This document shows, one piece after another, positions 1 to 6,107 of a stretch of DNA of 6,738 nt. The translations under genes and the position numbers were made by a program. Location of the stretch: NCBI GenBank assembly GCA_027624995.1, contig JAQBTI010000123.1, positions 1-6,738 on the forward strand, in the 5' to 3' direction. Under the pieces are notes generated by a model that saw only the letters and a list, made by a program, of their open reading frames with translations, was not told the DNA's origin and made no database searches. Source of the stretch: Chloroflexota bacterium (GTDB lineage Bacteria; Chloroflexota; Dehalococcoidia; Lucifugimonadales; CATQGZ01). The number at the start of each line of letters is the position of its first letter. Positions within the stretch are counted from its first letter, which is position 1.

Positions 1-669
1 GTACCCGAACCGTTTGAGAGTGGCCGCCAGCAGCCTCGAATCGAGCCCGCCGCTTAAGGGGACCACAACCTGCCGGCCGTCAAGGGTATCGATCATCCGA
101 CGGAAAGCCGAGGTCACGGTCTGGTCGAGTGCCTCACACAGATCGTCTATTGATGAATCTGCGTCGTAGGAGCAAGTGTACCGGTAGTAGCGCTCTGCCT
201 CTGGCGACCCCGAGCCCACCCGCCACGTCACGCACTCGCCGGCTTGAAGTCCCGATATTTCGCGGAACAAGGTGTGCGGACCGGTAACGAATCCTGCGGT
301 GGCGAACTCGATGGCGGAGTCCGTGTCGACCTTGCAGCCCTGCCCCGTCAGTCGACGCGCGTCATCCGAGACCGCCAGTCGGTCGCCGTCCTGACGATAG
401 AACAGCGGAATGCTCCGGACCGCATCGACACCGAGGTGCGCGAAGTCCCGACCGCTAACGACCGCCGCGAAGTTGCCGTTGAGCCCCGCGAGAATGTCTC
501 CAACGGGAAGGGAGGCATCGAGCCCTCTGATGACGTGCCGTCCCAGGGCTTCGTCCTTCAGCAGGCCCTCTTCGGCAAAGGCCCAGCCGTTTACGTAGGC
601 GGTAAGTGGTCCCGAGCTTGCGGTGGCCCAGGACCTGGCGTCTCCCGGCAAAAAGGTGACTCTGGTCAT
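1..669 (-). CDS. Asparagine-synthetase-like ATP-dependent amidotransferase, N-terminal part (cut at left window edge)
   Basis: Translating the minus strand from the ATG at 669-667 gives 223 codons with no stop, ending exactly at base 1, so the C-terminal part is outside the window. Residues about 60-143 resemble the glutaminase-like domain of AsnB: LNGNF (63-67), then SIPLFYR (86-92), a DGDRLAVSDDA stretch (94-104), and FVTGPHTLFREISGLQAGE (127-145) matching the usual G-P-TLF-I-L-PG linker. Residues 201-211 read VVVPLSGGLDS, the PP-loop ATP pyrophosphatase motif (SGGxDS) that adenylates a carboxylate. Unlike true AsnB, residue 2 is Thr, and no Cys follows the initiator, so glutamine hydrolysis is unlikely. 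The enzyme may use free ammonia or another amine, as in beta-lactam-synthetase relatives. The start overlaps the preceding stop by 4 bases (ATGA). GGAAG at 680-676 is a plausible ribosome site 6 bases upstream. Family call is firm; substrate is unknown, probably a sugar or sugar acid given the neighbours. Confidence 0.9.
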   Translation of the reverse strand, partial: MTRVTFLPGDARSWATASSGPLTAYVNGWAFAEEGLLKDEALGRHVIRGLDASLPVGDILAGLNGNFAAVVSGRDFAHLGVDAVRSIPLFYRQDGDRLAVSDDARRLTGQGCKVDTDSAIEFATAGFVTGPHTLFREISGLQAGECVTWRVGSGSPEAERYYRYTCSYDADSSIDDLCEALDQTVTSAFRRMIDTLDGRQVVVPLSGGLDSRLLAATLKRFGY

Positions 670-1691
670 CTCTTGCTTCCAGCCGCCAAAGTCGGCGTCG
701 GCGAGGCCGAGTAGCGTTGGCCGACCAATGTTTCGGCCAGCTTCAGGGCCTCGTACGCGTCCTCGAGTCCCGCCGCGGGGGCAGGATCCTCACCGCGCAC
801 GAGCCGGCCCAGGGCCTCCGCCTGGCCCACGAACCCCGGCTTGAACCTGCTGTCGACTTCATCCAGGTCGACACGGCCGGTCTGGGTTGGTACGTAGCTC
901 CTGATAGGCGTCTCTCGCGTAGGCTCTCGGACCTCCATTCCCTTGTAGACAGTTGCGGACTCGAACGGCTTTAGTTCAAGCCTGCGTCCAGGCCAGTCGA
1001 GCGAAAGGCTGAAATTCGCGGGCGCGCCCCAGTTGGCCGTGAACTGCAATACCGTGCCCGCTTCCGTTCCGATCAGTGCGGCGATACCGGCGACCTCTCC
1101 AGAATCACCAACAGCCCGCCGCACGTGCTGCACTGAGAGTCGGCCGAAGACATGACGGGCCATATCGAGCGCGTGCACGCTGTTGACGAAGAACGGCCTG
1201 AGATACTTCCCATCCTTTTCACCATCGGACTGCGTACGAATGGACTCAGGAACGACCAATTGGGCTATCGGCGGCGCGTCGTCCGCCACCTCGCGTCGGG
1301 CCTCCTGGACCGTCCTGTAGAACCTCCTGTTGTAGCCGACGATCACGGGCAGTCCGCGGCCCAGGAGCGGGACCAGCTCTTCGGACGTGAGGGCCACCGG
1401 CTTCTCTACGAGTATCGGGGCGTCGGAGGCCAGAGAGGCCAGCAGGACCTCCAGGGTCTCCTCCACCGTCACCGCGATAAGTAGGGCGTCCCATTCGTCC
1501 CTTGCCCGAAGCAATGAGTCGACCGAGTCGAAAACGTTGGGGATGCCGTGCCTCTTCGCGAACGGGTGTAGGCGTGCAGACCCAGGCCTCGAGCACACGG
1601 CGGTCAACTCGAGTCCGGCCTCACGGCACGCTGGCGCGTGAAACTCCGCTATCCTACCGCAGCCTATGAGGGCCAGACGGGGTGTGGTCAT
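666..1691 (-). CDS. Gfo/Idh/MocA family NAD(P)-dependent sugar oxidoreductase (second of the pair)
   Basis: A protein of 341 residues, normal length for the family. The N-terminal Rossmann fold starts at once: LALIGCGRIAEFH (6-18) gives GxGxxA where most relatives have GxGxxG. VEKPVAL (95-101) carries the family's active-site Lys97, and GYNRRFY (119-125) is typical of sugar and inositol dehydrogenase relatives. The C-terminal substrate domain has VNSVHALDMARHVFG (169-183), with His173 the likely acid/base. The usual Asp four residues before that His is Val here, so the chemistry may be altered. The ATG at 1691-1689 is chosen because the fold begins right after it. It lies 2 bases past the upstream stop, with no clear ribosome site, so translational coupling is likely. 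The same frame stays open further upstream, to 2447, but that stretch lies inside the neighbouring oxidoreductase gene and is not coding. The probable role is oxidation or epimerisation of a nucleotide or free sugar; substrate unknown. Confidence 0.92.
   Translation of the reverse strand: MTTPRLALIGCGRIAEFHAPACREAGLELTAVCSRPGSARLHPFAKRHGIPNVFDSVDSLLRARDEWDALLIAVTVEETLEVLLASLASDAPILVEKPVALTSEELVPLLGRGLPVIVGYNRRFYRTVQEARREVADDAPPIAQLVVPESIRTQSDGEKDGKYLRPFFVNSVHALDMARHVFGRLSVQHVRRAVGDSGEVAGIAALIGTEAGTVLQFTANWGAPANFSLSLDWPGRRLELKPFESATVYKGMEVREPTRETPIRSYVPTQTGRVDLDEVDSRFKPGFVGQAEALGRLVRGEDPAPAAGLEDAYEALKLAETLVGQRYSASPTPTLAAGSKR
676..680 (-). promoter_or_regulatory. Probable ribosome binding site for the asparagine-synthetase-like gene
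   Basis: GGAAG at 680-676 lies within the end of the second oxidoreductase gene, 6 bases before ATG at 669. With the ATGA overlap, it supports this start for a gene whose end is out of view. Confidence 0.45.
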
Positions 1692-1693
1692 GT

Positions 1694-2737
1694 CTAGGAG
1701 ATCGGCCACTCCGTCCGACCGATCTCGCTCTCCGGGTCGATGGGGAGCGAGACGGCCCGACGGTCGCGCCCCGCGGCAATGGCTCCAATGCAAGCCCCCA
1801 GGGCCTGTAGCGCCAGTTCGGGTGGAAAGACCTCGACGCGACCGGCCTCGATCTCGTCCAGCAGCAGATTCGTACGTTCTCCGGACGGCCTGACGCCGTC
1901 GAGCGGACCGTCGAAGACCACTTCGGCGGCGTCGCCGACACGCGTAACCTGGGGGTGGGCTTCCACCTGCGAAGGGGTGCGCGTCCGCACTTTCAGGTTC
2001 AGGGATTTGTGCACTTCGACAACCGCATTCCTGTAGAAAACGTGAACGGTCGAGTCGACGCTGGACCCGTTGGTCAGCGAGAAGGACGCCTCTCGACCGT
2101 CCCCGAAATCCCAGGCGGCCGTGCCTCCGTAGAACATAAGCTCGGATGACCGTGGGTTTATCGGCTGCCCTGTTACGCTGCCAACGACGGATTCCGGCCC
2201 TCTGCCGAACAGCTCGCAGGCCACGTCGATCCAGTGGATTCCCCGGTTTACAAGCCCTATAGCGCCGCCCTGAACGAACATCGTGGTCGGCTCGCCGAGC
2301 CCGAGCTTGCCGGCCAGAGTCCTCAATCCTGGGACGAACCCGGAATATCGAAGGTGCTGGTGGACGCCCAGGGCGATCCCTTTGTCGGAGGCCGCAGCGA
2401 CCATCTCGTAGCCAGCCCTGACGGAGTTGGCGAGGGGCTTTTCGCATAGGACTCTAAGCACACCTAACTCAGAGAGATCATGAAAGATGGGAGCATGGCT
2501 CGGGCCCCAGGTGGCAATAACGGCGAGTGTTGTCTCCCAAGGCCAATCGCCAGTCGCCAGGTCTGCGAGGCTTTCTGCGACGGCTACCCCCGGATACGCC
2601 TGCGCGGCTTCCATGCGCACGCTCTCGGAGGAATCTACGATGGCAAGCCTTGGGTATCTCTGACTCAAGACCCGGGCATGAAACCTCCCTATCGAGCCGT
2701 ACCCAACCAGGACGGCCGACAGGTCCGTACTGCTCAT
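1694..2737 (-). CDS. Gfo/Idh/MocA family NAD(P)-dependent sugar oxidoreductase (first of the pair)
   Basis: A complete 347-residue protein. Residues 9-20 (VLVGYGSIGRFH) form the dinucleotide-binding GxGxxG loop. Asp35 at the end of the second strand (AIVDSS) suggests NAD rather than NADP. LCEKPLANS (97-105) holds the conserved Lys100. RGIHWIDVACELFG (165-178) is the substrate-domain H-x-x-D motif with His168. The residue four before this His, Asp in inositol-dehydrogenase-type members, is Asn164; from memory, Asn also occurs there in some nucleotide-sugar 3-dehydrogenases of the WlbA/WbpB type, so that subgroup is a reasonable guess. The ATG at 2737-2735 overlaps the previous stop by 4 bases (ATGA), and no good ribosome site precedes it, indicating coupled translation. 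It is clearly different in sequence from the next gene despite the shared fold, so the two probably act on different intermediates or positions of one sugar. Family certain, substrate inferred. Confidence 0.93.
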   Translation of the reverse strand: MSSTDLSAVLVGYGSIGRFHARVLSQRYPRLAIVDSSESVRMEAAQAYPGVAVAESLADLATGDWPWETTLAVIATWGPSHAPIFHDLSELGVLRVLCEKPLANSVRAGYEMVAAASDKGIALGVHQHLRYSGFVPGLRTLAGKLGLGEPTTMFVQGGAIGLVNRGIHWIDVACELFGRGPESVVGSVTGQPINPRSSELMFYGGTAAWDFGDGREASFSLTNGSSVDSTVHVFYRNAVVEVHKSLNLKVRTRTPSQVEAHPQVTRVGDAAEVVFDGPLDGVRPSGERTNLLLDEIEAGRVEVFPPELALQALGACIGAIAAGRDRRAVSLPIDPESEIGRTEWPIS

Positions 2738-4353
2738 TCCTGCGAGACCATCAGATAGCTGTCATAGAAGCTGTGATCACTGAGATCTTTGGCGTCCTCT
2801 ATCGCGGACCTAAGGGCATCCCAGTCCACCTGGGCGCGGTTTTTCTCGTCGAAAAGGCCTTTGACGACTCTGCATCTCCTCTCGAGCAGCTCGAAGGCCT
2901 CGGGCATCCACTCGTAGAGACCGAAGTCGACGAACACGACCGGCTTGTCACTCTTCATGATGAGGACGAAGGGCGTCGACTGAGGGTCGATGAAGATAAA
3001 GGCGTCGGCGAGGTGCGAAACGTTCTCGAATCGGTCGGTGATGAGTCTGCCGCCGACCGCTTCGACCGACTCGGCGGGGGGAAGGGAGACGCTGCCTGGG
3101 TGAGGCTTGTGCAGCACTTCGTAGCCCCACGAGCTAAGGTGGGCGAAGAGCCTGGCCTCCCAGTCCAGTGCGACGATGTCGGGCATCTGGACCGCGTAAC
3201 CGACCTTCTCGCCTCTGTAGAAGGACGACGGGTACATCACGGTACGGAGCGGCCTAGTACGCCCAGCCCTCGTGCTTTGAGCGGATCGACCCGGACGCTC
3301 CGAAGCGTGATCGTTCTCCGGCAACGCGATTATATTCGGCGCCTTTGGCAACAGCAGCAGGTCGTTTCTGAGTGTGCGTCGCAGGCTGTCGGCCTGCATT
3401 TCGCTAAAGGTGACGAACGTATCACACGACTCGAAGTCCGTCACCATCTTGACCGTGTAGTTGAGGTGACCTATGCCCATGGCATGGTCGTGACCTGTCA
3501 CCTCGCCCCCAACACGGCGCGTCGCGTGTCGGAGCATACGGCCCCAAATGCGGCCTCCGCTACCGGTCCACAGCCGGCGTGGAAGACTCTGAGGCCGCCG
3601 TGTCATTTCGTCGAGGTAGGCCCGTGTCATCCCCATCCCGCTTTCAAACCACCGCCGGAGAAAGTCCTCCAGGAACGGTGGAAGGCTCTCGTTCCCGGCT
3701 GCGAAGCCGCCCCTGACGGCGTCCAGTGAATCATCGAGAAGCTGCCCACCTTCGCGACCGCCGACTTCATGATCGCCCTCGATAGGAAGCACCCAATCGC
3801 CGACGTTCGTATACCGGACACTCTCCTCGACGAGTTCCGCGTGCCGGACTATCAGTGGAAGACGCTGAATGGAAACAATATCCTGTGACAGGTCCAGGGG
3901 CCGCAGGTTTTCCCACGATAGGCTTCGCATCCGAGCAGACCTTAGGGACTGCCTCATACGCACAGGGACCCAGTCCCAGCGTTTGGACCGATCGGGACCG
4001 CGACGAATGATATCCAGGAACGGCGACCATGTCGGCGCCTTGCGCTGTGTGGCGGCGGGCAAGAATCGGCTGCCTTCGACAGGGATGGGCCGGCGGCCGA
4101 TCGCTTCCAACCGACGGAGCAGGGCATAGGCACTGTATCCAACCATGGCCTCGTTCAGGAACCAACCGATCAATACGGCCAGGATTTCACCGTCCTGGCC
4201 CGGCCCTATGCCGGCGCGCCGCGCCGCGGCTACAAGTTCTTTGAAGGTGGTGTCTCGCACCGCGACTACTTCGGCACGCGCAACCGGCCACACGAAGTCC
4301 CTGACCCCGTCCCGATCGGTTTCCGCACGGCTCACGTCGAGCTCCAAGTCCAC
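2734..4353 (-). CDS. GT-B-like surface-glycan transferase (capsule / CDP-glycerol-transferase-like)
   Basis: A 539-residue soluble-looking protein with no signal peptide or clear membrane helix. I cannot place it in a named family. Residues 1-250 show little I recognise beyond a hydrophobic stretch at about 57-80. The rest looks like a GT-B transferase of the capsule or CDP-glycerol-glycerophosphotransferase type: WTGSGGRIWGRML (262-274), GHDHAMGIGH (287-296) where related enzymes have a His-Gly element, FVTFSEMQADSLRR (313-326), a strand and loop at VMYPSSFYRG (372-381), KPHP (416-419), and IDPQSTPF (455-462) followed by KPVVFVD (470-476). KPHP and the D-x-x-ST element are the phosphate and nucleotide contact motifs in that superfamily. 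The start is GTG at 4353, with GAGAG at 4365-4361 seven bases upstream and a 12-base gap after the previous stop. It probably transfers the sugar made by the neighbouring enzymes. It could instead be a glycerol-phosphate transferase or a polymerase. Confidence 0.75.
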   Translation of the reverse strand: MDLELDVSRAETDRDGVRDFVWPVARAEVVAVRDTTFKELVAAARRAGIGPGQDGEILAVLIGWFLNEAMVGYSAYALLRRLEAIGRRPIPVEGSRFLPAATQRKAPTWSPFLDIIRRGPDRSKRWDWVPVRMRQSLRSARMRSLSWENLRPLDLSQDIVSIQRLPLIVRHAELVEESVRYTNVGDWVLPIEGDHEVGGREGGQLLDDSLDAVRGGFAAGNESLPPFLEDFLRRWFESGMGMTRAYLDEMTRRPQSLPRRLWTGSGGRIWGRMLRHATRRVGGEVTGHDHAMGIGHLNYTVKMVTDFESCDTFVTFSEMQADSLRRTLRNDLLLLPKAPNIIALPENDHASERPGRSAQSTRAGRTRPLRTVMYPSSFYRGEKVGYAVQMPDIVALDWEARLFAHLSSWGYEVLHKPHPGSVSLPPAESVEAVGGRLITDRFENVSHLADAFIFIDPQSTPFVLIMKSDKPVVFVDFGLYEWMPEAFELLERRCRVVKGLFDEKNRAQVDWDALRSAIEDAKDLSDHSFYDSYLMVSQE

Positions 4354-4360
4354 GTGCTTA

Positions 4361-4365
4361 CTCTC
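4361..4365 (-). promoter_or_regulatory. Probable ribosome binding site for the GT-B-like gene
   Basis: GAGAG directly follows the PseG-like stop codon and is 7 bases before GTG at 4353, within a 12-base gap. It is moderate in strength and supports the GTG start. Confidence 0.45.
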
Positions 4366-5418
4366 TCAAGCCCCGGATAGTACCGTGTCGGCGCCGAGCA
4401 GTGCCCCGGCGCACCCCCGCGCTCCCTTACCATCCACCAGACGCCGGCCGGCCTCACTCATCCTCCCACGGAGCTCGATGTCCGAGAGCACCTGGCGCAG
4501 CGCGCCTGACAGAGATTCTCGGAGCTGTTCAGCGGTCTCGAAGGGGACCGGCACTACGACGCCGCGATCCGCGAACGACCGGATGTTTCGGCTCTGATTC
4601 TCGGCTACCTTCACCGCTATTGTGGGAGTGCCGGTCGCAGCAAGCTCGTACAACGTCTGCCCCGCGGCCGATACCACGACGTCGGCCTCCAGCATCAGGT
4701 CACGTACGCTGTCTGGGCTGTCGACGAGCCGCACACCCCTCGTCGATCGCGCCGCGGCGGCCTCGATGGTCCCGGAGTCCTTGAAGAATGGACCGATGAT
4801 GGCGGTTACGGCGAAGTCTCCTTCCAGCGAGTCCAGTACGTCGATCACCAGCGGAGTCAGCCCGGCCCCGTCCGCGCCTCCCATCGTGACGAGGACCTCT
4901 TTAACCCGGCTCCTCGTAGCTCGTGTGGGCAGGTCCCAAAACTCCTCCCTGAGCGCAGCGTATTGAGGTCCCAGAAGGAATCTCGTTTCGCCCGAATCGG
5001 GAGGCCGGGGGACGGCGGCCGCTTCGATGCTGCTGTCCATCACAATGTGACAGCAAGCGCGGCGGCCGAGGTCGTCCACAGCGGCGACAAACAGGCCCGC
5101 CTCCATGAGATCGCACTGGAACCCATCATCGGTCCGGTAGGAGTCGACTACGACCGTCCGGCACCCCTTGCTTCGCGCCAGATCGATCACCTGGCTCAGG
5201 TCCTCAAGTCCGCCCGGCGTCCCGTCGAGCATGGGGTACGCTGCGAATCCCGCGTCGGTGACCTTCTGCAACACGGAGCTTTCGGCGCCGGTCAGAAATA
5301 TGCATTCGGCGCCTTCGGCCCTGAGCGCCGAAGCCAGCGAGAGGCAGCGCTGAAGGTGCCCGAGTCCGATGCCGGTACCCGCATCGACCCGAAACAGGAG
5401 CCTATGGTCCAAGCTCAC
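4366..5418 (-). CDS. PseG/SpsG-like UDP-sugar hydrolase or related GT-B protein
   Basis: A 350-residue protein, close to PseG length. PseG cleaves the nucleotide from UDP-2,4-diacetamido-2,4,6-trideoxy-altrose to release the free sugar used in pseudaminic acid synthesis. Evidence, numbered from the GTG start: LLFRVDAGTGIGLGHLQRCL (7-26) matches the family N-terminus, with His21 in the GxGH position of the PseG catalytic base (His17 in Campylobacter); VVVDSYR (89-95); VAAVDDLGRR (111-120); FLLGPQYAALREEF (147-160); VTMGGADG (177-184); SAAGQTLYELAATGTP (250-265); and VAENQ (271-275), the UDP-binding signature. No fused acetyltransferase is seen. The GTG at 5418-5416 overlaps the deacetylase stop (GTGA), with AGGG at 5429-5426 seven bases upstream. 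A TTG at 5412 is possible, but its GAGGTGA would sit too close. The substrate may differ from that of true PseG; a glycosyltransferase role, as suggested for spore-coat SpsG, cannot be excluded. Confidence 0.87.
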   Translation of the reverse strand: MSLDHRLLFRVDAGTGIGLGHLQRCLSLASALRAEGAECIFLTGAESSVLQKVTDAGFAAYPMLDGTPGGLEDLSQVIDLARSKGCRTVVVDSYRTDDGFQCDLMEAGLFVAAVDDLGRRACCHIVMDSSIEAAAVPRPPDSGETRFLLGPQYAALREEFWDLPTRATRSRVKEVLVTMGGADGAGLTPLVIDVLDSLEGDFAVTAIIGPFFKDSGTIEAAAARSTRGVRLVDSPDSVRDLMLEADVVVSAAGQTLYELAATGTPTIAVKVAENQSRNIRSFADRGVVVPVPFETAEQLRESLSGALRQVLSDIELRGRMSEAGRRLVDGKGARGCAGALLGADTVLSGA

Positions 5419-6092
5419 CTCACCGCCCTGATAAGCTCGAAGGCCTCGGCAGCCTGCACTCCGACGGCGGCGCCCCATCGTTTAGCGTTCGCCCTCAGGG
5501 CATCTGGTGAGCGAGGATGGGGAAACTCGCGCACCTCCCCCGTGTAGGCCTCCAGCGCCTCGATCTTGCGATCGATGGTAGCGGTGACGTCCACGAACGT
5601 GTTCGGATGGAACGGCTGTCCAATGCTCTGGAACGCCCACTCTGTCGACGAGGCGATTTCAAAGGCGTACACGTCGCGAACCGTCTCTCCGATCATGGGA
5701 CGGGTCGCGGTCAGGACCGCGCGAAATGTGGCCGAATGGTCGACGTTCAGGTCGCCGTTATGATGCGTGTACACAACCTCGGGCCCGAAATCCTTGATCC
5801 ACTTTTCGATAACCTTGACGATATCGAGCATGGCCACGGTATCGAAGCGGTTGTCGGGCAGGGAAGCGAATACGACCTCTTTCGCGCCGAGTATCTTGCC
5901 CGCCCGCTCGGCCTGCGACTTCAACCGTTCGAGGTCAGCCTTAGGGGCCTCTTCGCCGAGGCCATAGCGGGCGGCGACACCTTCACCCAGGATCCCGATC
6001 CATAGATCACCGGACTCGGACAGTCCGGCGGCGGTGCCTCCGCAGCCCAGGACCTCGTCGTCAGGATGCGCGGCCACGACCAGGGTCTTCAA
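5415..6092 (-). CDS. PIG-L/LmbE family zinc-dependent N-deacetylase
   Basis: A 225-residue protein, usual for this family, which removes N-acetyl groups from sugars such as GlcNAc conjugates. From the chosen start, LVVAAHPDDEVLGCGG (4-19) gives the zinc and catalytic motif (His9, Asp11, Asp12). VYTHHNGDLNVDHSATFRAV (107-126) supplies the third metal ligand, His119. The C-terminus, GVQAAEAFELIRAVR, matches the family's AEAF ending. The start is placed at TTG 6092-6090 because AGAGGTG (6107-6101) lies 8 bases upstream and the family fold begins two codons later. An ATG in the same frame at 6194 would add 34 residues unlike the family, lying entirely within the methyltransferase gene. It ends in a 4-base overlap with the PseG-like gene. 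With that neighbour, it likely deacetylates a diamino-sugar intermediate, freeing an amine for later modification. Catalytic residues are intact; the substrate is inferred. Confidence 0.93.
   Translation of the reverse strand: MKTLVVAAHPDDEVLGCGGTAAGLSESGDLWIGILGEGVAARYGLGEEAPKADLERLKSQAERAGKILGAKEVVFASLPDNRFDTVAMLDIVKVIEKWIKDFGPEVVYTHHNGDLNVDHSATFRAVLTATRPMIGETVRDVYAFEIASSTEWAFQSIGQPFHPNTFVDVTATIDRKIEALEAYTGEVREFPHPRSPDALRANAKRWGAAVGVQAAEAFELIRAVR
5423..5429 (-). promoter_or_regulatory. Probable ribosome binding site for the PseG-like gene
   Basis: AGGGCGG (5429-5423) lies inside the last codons of the deacetylase gene, just before the GTG at 5418. The purine-rich AGGG is 7 bases from the start, and the GTGA stop-start overlap supports re-initiation by terminating ribosomes. 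Confidence 0.5.
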
Positions 6093-6100
6093 GCCGGGCC

Positions 6101-6107
6101 CACCTCT
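6101..6107 (-). promoter_or_regulatory. Ribosome binding site deciding the deacetylase TTG start
   Basis: AGAGGTG at 6107-6101 on the minus strand is a good match to the anti-Shine-Dalgarno complement. It overlaps the methyltransferase stop codon and sits 8 bases before TTG at 6092. This is the main reason to prefer that TTG over the ATG at 6194. Confidence 0.7.

Noticed and set aside
1692..2447. An upstream in-frame extension of the second oxidoreductase that would make a 593-residue protein.
   Set aside because: The added 252 residues are Arg-rich, lack any fold and lie out of frame inside the first oxidoreductase gene. The Rossmann motif begins right after the ATG at 1691.
2527..3729. A 400-codon open frame on the plus strand.
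   Set aside because: It is antisense to the GT-B-like gene, shows no recognisable domain, and its composition is that of a shadow frame in GC-rich DNA. The minus-strand protein has clear motifs through the same bases.
5419..5478. A 20-residue N-terminal extension of the PseG-like protein from a start at 5478.
   Set aside because: The extra residues are basic and unlike the family, and they lie inside the deacetylase gene; the GTG at 5418 gives a family-like N-terminus.
4963..5547. A 194-codon plus-strand open frame, with several other plus-strand frames of 60-160 codons.
   Set aside because: All are antisense to well-supported genes, with no domain, no ribosome site and no conserved motif.
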